A stretch of 64,000 bases of DNA, taken from assembly GCF_014873955.1 (NCBI RefSeq), contig NZ_JADBED010000001.1, forward strand, positions 1,054,001 through 1,118,000. Reading direction: 5' to 3'. Each line of letters starts with the position of its first letter. Positions within the stretch are counted from its first letter, which is position 1. Under the pieces are notes generated by a model. The model made no database searches. It was given only the letters and a program-made list of their open reading frames with translations, and was not told where the DNA came from. Positions 8,435 through 16,887 of the stretch are shown one piece after another. The position numbers were made by a program, and so were the translations under genes. Origin of the DNA: Nesterenkonia lutea. Lineage in GTDB: Bacteria > Actinomycetota > Actinomycetes > Actinomycetales > Micrococcaceae.

Positions 8435-9465
8435 GCGCAGAAGGCCCCCGGGAGCTTCTCGGCAGCTCCTCGATGACCGAGGAGCGCGCCATGGAGGCTG
8501 CGCTGCGTCCCAAGGCGCTCAGTGACTTCGTGGGGCAGCAGACGGTGCGCCGGCAGCTCTCACTGGTGCTCGAGTCCTCACGCATGCGCGGCACGACCTC
8601 CGACCACGTGCTGCTCTCCGGGCCCCCGGGCCTGGGCAAGACCACGCTGGCGATGATCATCGCCGCCGAGATGAGCGCCGCGCTGCGGATCAGCTCTGGC
8701 CCGGCGATCCAGCATGCCGGGGATCTGGCCGCGATCCTGTCCTCCCTGACCGAGGGAGAGGTGCTCTTCGTCGATGAGATCCACCGGATGTCACGTCCTG
8801 CGGAGGAGCTGCTCTACATGGCCATGGAGGACTTCCGGGTCGACGTGATCGTGGGCAAGGGCGCCGGAGCAACCTCCATCCCGCTGGAGCTGCCACCCTT
8901 CACCCTGGTGGGTGCGACCACCAGGGCTGGACTGCTTCCGGGGCCGCTGCGGGACCGCTTCGGCTTCACCGGTCATCTTGAGTTCTACAGCGAGGCGGAG
9001 CTCGAGCTGGTGCTCCGCAGATCCTCGATGATGCTGGACATGAATGTGGCCTCCGCCGGCTTCGCCGAGATCGCCTCGCGCTCCCGCGGGACCCCGCGCA
9101 TCGCCAACCGGCTGCTGCGCCGGGTTCGGGACTGGGCGCTGGTCCACGGGGTGCACGAGGTCGATCGTTCCACCGCCGCGGCGGCCCTGGAGATGTATGA
9201 GGTCGATGAACGCGGCCTGGACCGACTGGACCGGTCCGTGCTGGAGGCGCTGTGCCTGAAGTTCAAGGGCGGCCCGGTGGGCCTCTCCACCCTGGCCGTG
9301 CTCGTGGGGGAGGAGACCGAGACGGTGGAGACGGTCGCGGAGCCCTACCTGGTGCGCGAGGGCCTGCTCGCGCGCACCCCGCGCGGACGCGTGGCCACCG
9401 ATGATGCCTGGCGGCACCTGGGACTCACTCCGCCCGAGCGTCACCCTGATAGTCTGTCGGGTTGA
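8431..9465 (+). CDS. ruvB: Holliday junction branch migration ATPase RuvB
   Basis: The hexameric AAA+ motor of branch migration, 344 residues. Visible motifs are Walker A GPPGLGKT, Walker B DEIHR, sensor 1 GATTRAG and the C-terminal winged helix ending [16 protein letters not shown]. The ATG at 8431 overlaps the ruvA stop by 4 bp and follows a GGAGGGG ribosome site inside ruvA. An in-frame extension back to 8311 is only ruvA shadow. Confidence 0.97.
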   Translation: MSAEGPRELLGSSSMTEERAMEAALRPKALSDFVGQQTVRRQLSLVLESSRMRGTTSDHVLLSGPPGLGKTTLAMIIAAEMSAALRISSGPAIQHAGDLAAILSSLTEGEVLFVDEIHRMSRPAEELLYMAMEDFRVDVIVGKGAGATSIPLELPPFTLVGATTRAGLLPGPLRDRFGFTGHLEFYSEAELELVLRRSSMMLDMNVASAGFAEIASRSRGTPRIANRLLRRVRDWALVHGVHEVDRSTAAAALEMYEVDERGLDRLDRSVLEALCLKFKGGPVGLSTLAVLVGEETETVETVAEPYLVREGLLARTPRGRVATDDAWRHLGLTPPERHPDSLSG

Positions 9466-9541
9466 ATGACCGGCCAGGTTACGCAGCTTCTGCCTCGTAG
9501 ACCTGGTGAGACCATCCCGCGACGAGAGATTGGCCCGATCC

Positions 9542-9883
9542 GTGAACGCTTCCCCCCAAGACGCCCAGGTCCTCGCAGCCGAAGGTGGCGGCGCCACCGC
9601 GGGCTTTGATCCGTTCCTGCTGATCATGATCGCGATCCTGGTGATCTTCATGTTCCTGACCTTCCGCCGCGGCAAGAAGCTCCGCGACGAGCAGTCGAAG
9701 GCGCGCGGCGGCGCCGTGGTCGGTGCCCAGGTCGTCACCGCAGGAGGAATGGTCGGCACCGTGGTCTCTCGTGATGAGGAGGCCCAGCGGGTCACACTGG
9801 AGTTCAGCTCCGGGGACCGGGTGGACTTCCTGGTCGGCGCGATCCAGCAGGTGGTTGAACCCGCCGCCAGCACCGAGGACTGA
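9542..9883 (+). CDS. yajC: Preprotein translocase subunit YajC
   Basis: A small single-span membrane partner of SecDF. After a short N-terminus it has one hydrophobic segment (FLLIMIAILVIFMFLTF), then a basic stretch RRGKK and the soluble domain with GAQVVTAGGMVGTVV, the family signature. I chose the GTG at 9542, giving 113 residues; the GTG at 9506 has no ribosome site. It lies between ruvB and secD as in most actinobacteria, 10 bp before secD. Confidence 0.9.
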   Translation: MNASPQDAQVLAAEGGGATAGFDPFLLIMIAILVIFMFLTFRRGKKLRDEQSKARGGAVVGAQVVTAGGMVGTVVSRDEEAQRVTLEFSSGDRVDFLVGAIQQVVEPAASTED

Positions 9884-9893
9884 TCCGCACTCG

Positions 9894-11816
9894 ATGGCGA
9901 CACGCACCCCCGCCGCGCATGCTCGCGGCGTTCTGATCGGCCTGCTCGTGCTGCTCCTGGGCATGGGCGGGCTTCTGGCCTATGCGGTCCAGGACGGACG
10001 CGCCCAATGGGCTCCGCTGTTGGCGCTGGACCTCGAAGGCGGCACGCAGATGGTCCTCTCCCCGCAGGTCGACGGGGAGGAGGAGATCGACTCCGAGCAG
10101 CTGGAACAGGCCGTGGAGGTCATCCGTCAGCGCGTGGACGGCTCAGGCGTGACGGAGTCCGAGATCGCCACCCAGGGCGCGGAGAACGTGGTCGTCGGCA
10201 TGCCCGGCGTTCCCGACGCCGAGACCCGCGAGCTGATCCAGGCCTCCGCCGATATGGAGTTCCGTCCGGTCATCCAGGTGGAGCAGGACATGGAGTTCAT
10301 GGAGAGCCTGCTCGCCGAGGCGGAGGACCTCTCCGAGGAGGACGCCGAAGCGCTCGAGGAAGAGCTCGGCGCGACCGAGGACGAGGAGCCCGCAGAGCCC
10401 GAGGACTTCGAGGAGCCCACAGCGGAGCCCGAGAACGGCTCTGATCCCAACTGGGTGACCCCGGAGCTCGCCGCTGAGTTCGCGAACTTTGAATGCAGCC
10501 GCGAGATCAGCTTCGAAGATCGCGCCGCGAACTCCGGGGATGAGCCGCTGATCTCCTGCGACCCCGAGACCGGCATGAAGTACCTGCTCGGACCGGTGGA
10601 GGTCCCCGGCACGAACATCTCCGACTCCAGCTTCGGGATGGAACAGTCTCCCGGAGGCCAGTCCACCGGACGCTGGGCCGTGACCATCAACTTCGATGCC
10701 GAAGGCACTGCGGCCTTCAGCGACACCACCAGTCGGCTGCTGAATCTGGAGGCTCCGCGCAACCAGTTCGCCATCATGCTCGACGGTCAGGTCATCTCGG
10801 CCCCGACCACGCAGGCCGCGATCGTGGATGGCCGTCCGCAGATCACCGGTGACTTCACCGAGGAGGAGGCCCGCGGACTCTCCGAACAGCTGCGCTATGG
10901 CTCCTTGCCGATCAGCTTCGAGATCGAGTCCGAGCAGCAGATCTCAGCCACCCTGGGCGATGAACAGCTGCGCCTGGGTCTCCTGGCAGGGATCATCGGC
11001 CTGGTGCTCGTGGCCGGATACGCGCTCTTCCAGTACCGCGCGCTGGGCCTGGTCACCATAACCTCCCTGGTGGTGGCCGGAGTCATGACCTGGTGGGCCA
11101 TCGCGCTGCTCGGCTGGAGCGACGGGTATCGCCTGTCTCTGGCCGGCATCGCCGGGCTGATCGTGTCCATCGGCCTCACAGCAGACTCCTTCATCGTGTA
11201 TTTCGAGCGAGTCAAGGACGAGCTGCGGGAGGGCCGTTCCCTGCCCGGCGCCGTCGAAGCCGGCTGGGCCCGTGCCCGACGCACCATTCTGGCCTCCAAG
11301 GCGGTGAACGTGATCGCCGCCGTCGTGCTCTACCTGGTGGCTGTGGGCAACGTGCGCGGCTTCGCGTTCACGCTGGGCCTGACCGCCGTCATCGACGTGA
11401 TCCTGGTCTTCCTGTTCACGCATCCGCTCATGCAGCTGATCGCCCGGAAGAGGTTCTTCGCCGCAGGCAGGCCGTTCTCCGGGCTCTCGGAGAAGGAGCT
11501 CGGCGTCGACGTCCTCTACCGCGGCTCGAGACGGTACGCGCGCCCCACGCCGGGCACAGAGCAGGACGGCGAGGTCGAGTCACAGTCTCCAGCCGGCGCA
11601 GCGCCCGTGGGCAGCGCCTCCTCGAGCACTCCGACCAGTTCTCCGCTGCGCCGCTCCGCATGGACTCCTGAGGACGCCCGTGAAGATCGGGTCCGGGACG
11701 TTCCGGAGATCTCGGATCAGGAGTGGGCCCAGATGACCATCGCCGAACGCCGCAGAGCGCGCGCAGCCGCGACCACGCACCGGCCTGACGCCGGTGAGAT
11801 CGAGGAGGAGCGCTGA
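9894..11816 (+). CDS. secD: Protein translocase subunit SecD
   Basis: Couples the proton gradient to late steps of Sec export with SecF. There is one N-terminal membrane span (about residues 12-33), the P1 region starting LDLEGGTQMVLSP, and five C-terminal spans with GLTADSFIVYFERVKDE. At 640 residues it is long. P1 contains an extra acidic stretch of about 60 residues rich in Glu/Asp and Pro, and the C-terminus has a polar tail of about 110 residues. The ATG at 9894 follows yajC; the longer open frame back to 9723 is shadow. The stop overlaps the secF start by one base. Confidence 0.95.
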   Translation: MATRTPAAHARGVLIGLLVLLLGMGGLLAYAVQDGRAQWAPLLALDLEGGTQMVLSPQVDGEEEIDSEQLEQAVEVIRQRVDGSGVTESEIATQGAENVVVGMPGVPDAETRELIQASADMEFRPVIQVEQDMEFMESLLAEAEDLSEEDAEALEEELGATEDEEPAEPEDFEEPTAEPENGSDPNWVTPELAAEFANFECSREISFEDRAANSGDEPLISCDPETGMKYLLGPVEVPGTNISDSSFGMEQSPGGQSTGRWAVTINFDAEGTAAFSDTTSRLLNLEAPRNQFAIMLDGQVISAPTTQAAIVDGRPQITGDFTEEEARGLSEQLRYGSLPISFEIESEQQISATLGDEQLRLGLLAGIIGLVLVAGYALFQYRALGLVTITSLVVAGVMTWWAIALLGWSDGYRLSLAGIAGLIVSIGLTADSFIVYFERVKDELREGRSLPGAVEAGWARARRTILASKAVNVIAAVVLYLVAVGNVRGFAFTLGLTAVIDVILVFLFTHPLMQLIARKRFFAAGRPFSGLSEKELGVDVLYRGSRRYARPTPGTEQDGEVESQSPAGAAPVGSASSSTPTSSPLRRSAWTPEDAREDRVRDVPEISDQEWAQMTIAERRRARAAATTHRPDAGEIEEER

Positions 11817-12943
11817 TGGCGGCAAACTTCGCCAAAGCAGGCAACCAGCTCTACACCGGTGAGCGGTCCTACCCGTTCATCCAGAAGTCCAATCTCTGGT
11901 TCATCCTCGCCGGGATCCTGGTGCTCGCCTCGATCGCGGTGCCGTTCTTCCGAGGTGGCTTCAACCTGGGCATCGAGTTCACCGGCGGCTCGGAGTTCAC
12001 CATCTCGCAGACCGAGAACACCGACATCGGCATCGGCCAGGACGCCGTGGAGGAGGTCTCCGGCCAGGACGCGATCGTCACCAATGTCGCGCCCAACACC
12101 GTGCGCGTGCAGACCGAGGAGCTCAGCGACACCGAGACCCTCGAGGTCGCAGACGCCCTCGAACAGGGCTACGGCGTGGCGGGCGAGCAGGTCAGCTCCA
12201 CCTTCATCGGCCCCGTCTGGGGCGAGCAGATCTCCCAGCAGATGCTGCTGGGGCTGGTGATCTTCGTCGTCCTGGTGGCGCTGTACATGGCCTTCTACTT
12301 CCGAACCTGGACCATGTCGCTCGCCGCGATGCTGGGCCTGGGCTTTGTGGTCATCACCACTGTCGGGATCTACGCCGCCACCGGGTTCGAAGTGACCCCC
12401 AGCGCGATCATCGGCTTCCTGACCATCCTCTCCTACGCGCTCTACGACACCATGGTCGTCTTCGACAAGATCCGCGAGAACGTGGACGGACTGCGCGGAC
12501 AGAAGGATCAGACGTTCACCGAACGGGTGAACCTGGCCGTCAACCAGACCCTGGTGCGCTCGATCAACACCTCGGTGGTGGGCATCCTGCCGGTGGGATC
12601 GATCCTGTTCATCGGTTCGCTGCTGCTCGGCGCGGGCACGCTGCGAGACATCTCGCTCTCGCTGTTCGTCGGCATCATCGTGGGCACGCTGGCCACCGTC
12701 TTCATCCAGGCGCCGCTGTACGCGCGGATGCGACGCAATGATGCAGACATCAGGGCCCACACTGCGGAGGTGCTCTCCCTGCGCGAGCAGCGCGGTGTCC
12801 ACGCCGTCACCGCCTCTGGGACAGCGCTGGATGCGGCCGGGCGACCCGCCGCCTTTCCGCCGCTTCCCGAGGAGGAGTCCGAGGAGGACCTCGACCAGGA
12901 GGAGGACTACCAGGTCATCATCCAGGCCCCTCACGAGCACTGA
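11816..12943 (+). CDS. secF: Protein translocase subunit SecF
   Basis: The partner of SecD, 375 residues with six predicted spans. Family motifs are FTGGSEFTI after span 1 and the [16 protein letters not shown] segment in the membrane core. The C-terminus is an acidic cytoplasmic tail ([14 protein letters not shown]), typical of salt-adapted or acidic proteomes. The ATG overlaps the secD stop (TGATG), implying coupled translation. Confidence 0.96.
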   Translation: MAANFAKAGNQLYTGERSYPFIQKSNLWFILAGILVLASIAVPFFRGGFNLGIEFTGGSEFTISQTENTDIGIGQDAVEEVSGQDAIVTNVAPNTVRVQTEELSDTETLEVADALEQGYGVAGEQVSSTFIGPVWGEQISQQMLLGLVIFVVLVALYMAFYFRTWTMSLAAMLGLGFVVITTVGIYAATGFEVTPSAIIGFLTILSYALYDTMVVFDKIRENVDGLRGQKDQTFTERVNLAVNQTLVRSINTSVVGILPVGSILFIGSLLLGAGTLRDISLSLFVGIIVGTLATVFIQAPLYARMRRNDADIRAHTAEVLSLREQRGVHAVTASGTALDAAGRPAAFPPLPEEESEEDLDQEEDYQVIIQAPHEH

Positions 12944-13032
12944 GTCTCGGCGGGACCTGGAATGGGGCTAGAATTGCCGACACGCCGTCTTCGGCATCCC
13001 GACTCCGCTCTAGGGAAAGCAGGTCCGCACTG

Positions 13033-15387
13033 GTGAACGAGGATCGCCCGGCTCCAGAGGGCACCACGCAGCTCGCGGCAGCGAGTGCAGCCTCACCGCC
13101 CGTGGTCAGAAGAGCGCGCGCCGTCGGCGTGGTCAGTGACGAGACGTCCTCCTCGCCGCTGCTCGAGCCGCTGCTGCGCGCCATGCGGGCCAACGACTCC
13201 CAGCAGGACTTCCCCCTGGTGGAGCGCGCCTTCGCGGCCGCCAATCATCACCACAGGGACCAGAAGCGCAAGAGCGGCGATCCCTACATCACGCATCCGG
13301 TGGCGGTGGCCACCATTCTGGCCGAACTGGGACTGACTGGCTCCACCCTGGCTGCGGCGCTGCTGCATGACACGGTGGAGGACACCTCCTACTCCCTGGA
13401 GCAGCTCACCGAGGAGTTCGGCGACGAGATCGCGCTGCTGGTCGACGGAGTCACGAAGCTGGACAAGCTCAAGTTCGGAGACGCCGCCCAGGCAGAGACC
13501 GTGCGCAAGATGGTGCTGGCGATGGCCAAGGACATCCGCGTGCTGATGATCAAGCTGGCAGACCGGCTCCACAATGCGCGCACCTGGCGCTATGTCGCGG
13601 CCGAGTCGAGCGCGCGCAAGGCCAAGGAGACGCTGGAGATCTTCTCCCCGCTGGCCCACCGGCTCGGGATGAACACGATCAAATGGGAGCTGGAGGACCT
13701 CTCCTTCGCAGCGCTCTATCCCAAGGTCTACGAGGAGATCGTGCGCCTGGTGGGGGATCGGACCCCGCAGCGGGAGAAGTTCCTCTCCCAGGTCCGGGAG
13801 ACCATCGCCGATGACCTCAACGAGGCCAGCATCTCCGCGACCATCACCGGCAGGCCCAAGCACTACTACTCGATCTACCAGAAGATGATCGTGCGCGGGA
13901 AAGAGTTCGACGACATCCACGACCTCATGGGCGTGCGGGTCCTGGTGGACACGATCCGCGACTGCTACGCGGTGCTGGGGGCCCTGCACGCGCGGTGGAA
14001 TCCGCTGCCCGGGCGGTTCAAGGACTACATCGCCATGCCGAAATACAACATGTACCAGTCGCTGCACACGACCGTGCTCGGGCCTGCGGGCAAGCCGGTG
14101 GAGATCCAGATCCGCACCCATGAGATGCACCGGCGAGCCGAGTATGGCGTCGCCGCGCACTGGAAGTACAAGCAGGACATCTCCGTGCCGCATGCCGCCT
14201 CCGAGCCTCCGGTCGGCGGTTCGCTGGCTGGAACCGCCACCCAGCAGTCCCAGGCCACCGAGGACATCGGCTGGCTGCGCTCTCTGGTGGACTGGCAGTC
14301 CGAGACGAAGGATCCGGACGAGTTCCTGGATTCGCTTCGGTATGAGATCAATGCCAAAGAGGTCTTCGTCTACACGCCCAAGGGCGAGGTCATGTCGCTG
14401 CCGGCAGGCTCCACCCCGGTGGACTTCGCCTACGCCATCCACACCGATGTCGGGCACAAGACGATCGGCGCCCGGGTCAACGGCAAGCTGGTGCCGCTGA
14501 ACTCGGAGCTCCAGCACGGTGACTGGGTGGAGATCTTCACCTCCAAGTCGGAGACGGCGGGGCCGAGCAACGACTGGCTCCAGTTCATCAAGAGCGCCCG
14601 GGCGCGGAACAAGATCCGGCACTGGTTCTCCAAGGAGCGTCGCGAGGAGTCCATCGAGCGCGGCAAGGAGAGCCTGACCAAGGCCATCCGGAAGTCCCAG
14701 CTTCCGCTGCAGAAGGTGATGAACCCCGAGGTCCTCGACACGGTGGCCAAGCAGCTGCACTACACCGAGGTTGCGGGCCTCTACGCCGGAGTGGGCGAGG
14801 ACCATGTCTCCACCCAGAACGTGATCGAGCATCTCATCGCCCTCTTCGAGCCGGAGGAGGAGGAGTCCGAGGAGCATGACACGACTCCGATCACCTCCCC
14901 GGTGACCCCGGCGAATCAGTACTCCGACGCCGGAGTGATCGTCAAGGGCGCCGGCAACGTGCTGGTGAAGCTCGCCCGCTGCTGCACGCCGGTGCCGCCC
15001 GATGAGATCGAAGGCTTTGTCACCCGCGGGCAGGGCGTCTCGGTCCACCGCGGTGACTGCCGCAATGTCGAACAGCTCCGTGACCAGCCCGGACGACTGG
15101 TGGAGGTGGAATGGGCGCCGACGAAGTCCTCGGTGTTCCTCGTCGAGATCCAGGTGGAGGCGCTGGACCGCAAGTCGCTGCTCTCCGACGTGACACGGAT
15201 CCTGGCGGAATCCCAGGTGAACATCCTCTCAGCGAGCGTGCAGACCTCCCGTGATCGGGTGGCGCTCTCCCGGTTCTCCTTCGAGATGGGCGATCCGCGG
15301 TACCTGAACCACGTGCTGAACTCGGTGCGCCGCATCGATGGGGTCTACGACGTCTACCGCACCGTGGGAAAGCGCCGCGAGCACTGA
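13033..15387 (+). CDS. rel: Bifunctional (p)ppGpp synthetase/hydrolase Rel
   Basis: Makes and degrades the stringent-response alarmone. Order of domains: HD hydrolase ([13 protein letters not shown], then LLHDTVEDT, with the HDxxED metal motif intact), synthetase ([13 protein letters not shown] and [17 protein letters not shown]), TGS ([19 protein letters not shown]), a zinc-finger-like [10 protein letters not shown] segment and a C-terminal ACT domain. Both activities should therefore be present. Length is 784 residues. The start is a GTG. The stop codon lies within the first unit of a 17-bp tandem repeat. Confidence 0.96.
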   Translation: MNEDRPAPEGTTQLAAASAASPPVVRRARAVGVVSDETSSSPLLEPLLRAMRANDSQQDFPLVERAFAAANHHHRDQKRKSGDPYITHPVAVATILAELGLTGSTLAAALLHDTVEDTSYSLEQLTEEFGDEIALLVDGVTKLDKLKFGDAAQAETVRKMVLAMAKDIRVLMIKLADRLHNARTWRYVAAESSARKAKETLEIFSPLAHRLGMNTIKWELEDLSFAALYPKVYEEIVRLVGDRTPQREKFLSQVRETIADDLNEASISATITGRPKHYYSIYQKMIVRGKEFDDIHDLMGVRVLVDTIRDCYAVLGALHARWNPLPGRFKDYIAMPKYNMYQSLHTTVLGPAGKPVEIQIRTHEMHRRAEYGVAAHWKYKQDISVPHAASEPPVGGSLAGTATQQSQATEDIGWLRSLVDWQSETKDPDEFLDSLRYEINAKEVFVYTPKGEVMSLPAGSTPVDFAYAIHTDVGHKTIGARVNGKLVPLNSELQHGDWVEIFTSKSETAGPSNDWLQFIKSARARNKIRHWFSKERREESIERGKESLTKAIRKSQLPLQKVMNPEVLDTVAKQLHYTEVAGLYAGVGEDHVSTQNVIEHLIALFEPEEEESEEHDTTPITSPVTPANQYSDAGVIVKGAGNVLVKLARCCTPVPPDEIEGFVTRGQGVSVHRGDCRNVEQLRDQPGRLVEVEWAPTKSSVFLVEIQVEALDRKSLLSDVTRILAESQVNILSASVQTSRDRVALSRFSFEMGDPRYLNHVLNSVRRIDGVYDVYRTVGKRREH

Positions 15388-15457
15388 TCCGACACCGGCA
15401 CTGACCTCCAACCGGCACTGACCTCCAACCAGCACTGACGTCCGACCAGCACTGCCC
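15381..15457. repeat. 17-bp tandem repeat beginning at the rel stop codon
   Basis: GCACTGA/C recurs at 15381, 15398, 15415, 15432 and 15449, exactly 17 bp apart. The best conserved unit is CCGGCACTGACCTCCAA, present twice in a row. The first, more diverged unit includes the last codons and TGA of rel; the array then fills the 76-bp gap before the convergent gene. Confidence 0.9.
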
Positions 15458-15463
15458 GGCGGC

Positions 15464-16180
15464 TCAGCCTTCGGCGCCGAAGACGCGGGCCTGCAGCAGA
15501 GCCGCGATGCGCGTCCCCCGGGCCTGCATGGAGCTGCGGCTGCGCAGCTGGGAGCAGATCTGCGCGCGCAGCGCCTCGGGCTCGATCGCTCCGGGACTCG
15601 CCGCGGCGAGCCGACGGATCAGCTCCCAGCGGTGGGCAGAGTCGGTGAAGGCCGGCTCGCAGTGCGACTGCCCCGGGTGCTCCGGTGCGGGCTGGCCGGG
15701 CTCGGGCGGCGCAGGCGGCAGGTCCAGGGGTCGCCTGCTGCCCGCCGTGCCCAGGCCCAGGAAGATGTCGGCCGCGGTGCGCAGCTCGGCCGTGACGGGC
15801 ACCTCATGGAACCGGATCACCTCGGAGGGCTGAAGCTGGACCTGGTGAACCTGCCAGCTGGTTGCCGCCGCCGTCGTGCGTCTGAAGATGTCTTCCGTGA
15901 TGACGGTGATCTTCCCCGGCCTGACCGAACCGCCCAGATGGACCCAGGCGGCTGTCTCCCCGCAGAGCACCGCCTGGGCGCGCAGCCCTTCGGAGAGCAG
16001 CTCCCGGCATCCCAGGGCACGCAGTCCGGGCGAGTCGGGAAGGTTCACACAGGCGTAGACATCGCCGATCACCGCACGCACCACAGCCTCGTGCACGAGC
16101 ACCTGCAGCTCGGCCGCGGTGAACTGCGGGCCGGGGCGGTAGAGTCCCTCCGGCAGCGTCCGCCCGGCTGATGTTCCCAT
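15464..16180 (-). CDS. AbiEi-like antitoxin-family protein, orphan
   Basis: A 238-residue protein of uncertain function. The layout resembles the actinobacterial AbiEi-type antitoxin family: an N-terminal LYRPGPQFTAAEL-like segment, GDVYACVNLPDSP, CGETAAWVHLGG, and VTAELRTAADIF in the middle. The C-terminal 100 residues are Pro-rich and then helical. AbiEi proteins pair with AbiEii nucleotidyltransferase toxins, but no such partner is encoded nearby, so this is an orphan or a regulator. The assignment rests on motif resemblance only. The start at 16180 has no clear ribosome site. It is convergent with rel. Confidence 0.5.
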   Translation of the reverse strand: MGTSAGRTLPEGLYRPGPQFTAAELQVLVHEAVVRAVIGDVYACVNLPDSPGLRALGCRELLSEGLRAQAVLCGETAAWVHLGGSVRPGKITVITEDIFRRTTAAATSWQVHQVQLQPSEVIRFHEVPVTAELRTAADIFLGLGTAGSRRPLDLPPAPPEPGQPAPEHPGQSHCEPAFTDSAHRWELIRRLAAASPGAIEPEALRAQICSQLRSRSSMQARGTRIAALLQARVFGAEG

Positions 16181-16338
16181 GAGAGAAGCATCTCCGGTCC
16201 GAGGCCGCGGCGCCTCCGCGAGGAAGCGGCTGTGGACAGGAGAGCGTCCCGAGGATCATCAGTCGGCGGCTGTGGAGAGCTCGCGTGAGCCGAGGGGCTG
16301 GTGAGCCGGTGGACGGGCCGGTGGAGGAGGCGGTCAGG

Positions 16339-16887
16339 TCAGGCGGGGGAGACCGGGGCCCCGGGTTCACGGCCCCAGGCCTGCCGCAGGTCCAGGGCGT
16401 GGGCGAGGATCTCCACAGCGGCGGCCTGGTCTATACGATCGCGCTGGTCGCGGGAGGCGACTCCGGAGGCTCGCATCTTCTCGGCGGCGGACACGGTCGA
16501 GAGCCGCTCGTCGACGAGGTAGATCTCTGCGGCGAGCTGCTCCTCGTCCAGCATCTGGGCCAGCTTCCGGGCATAGTCCCGTGCCTTCTGCGTGGAGAGC
16601 GTCTCGGCACCCGAGAGGGACAGCGGCAGTCCCACGTAGAGCGCGCGGACGTCTCGGTCGCGCACGATCTTGAGCAGCATCTTCAGATCTGAGGCCCGGT
16701 TGTGGTCACGACGCAGCGTCATCACCGGGGTCGCGATCAGGGCATCCGGGTCCGAGGCCGCCAGTCCGACCCTTGCCTCTCCGACGTCGACCCCGAGCCG
16801 CACGCCTGCCCGCGGTGCCGGGGTGCGGAGGTGCTCCGTGGACGTGGCGGCAGGGTCGGGGGCGCGTTCAGACGGCTGCTCAGCCAC
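16339..16887 (-). CDS. ruvX: RuvX/YqgF-family nuclease
   Basis: An RNase H-fold protein of 182 residues, implicated in Holliday-junction resolution or 16S rRNA 5' maturation. The four acidic-site motifs are visible: RLGVDVGEARVGLAASD, VGLPLSLSG, VDERLSTVSAAE and RIDQAAAVEIL. The GTG at 16887 lies inside the last codons of alaS (8-bp overlap), so expression is probably coupled. The open frame further upstream is alaS shadow. The mltG and aroE genes that usually follow in relatives are not here. Confidence 0.92.
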   Translation of the reverse strand: MAEQPSERAPDPAATSTEHLRTPAPRAGVRLGVDVGEARVGLAASDPDALIATPVMTLRRDHNRASDLKMLLKIVRDRDVRALYVGLPLSLSGAETLSTQKARDYARKLAQMLDEEQLAAEIYLVDERLSTVSAAEKMRASGVASRDQRDRIDQAAAVEILAHALDLRQAWGREPGAPVSPA

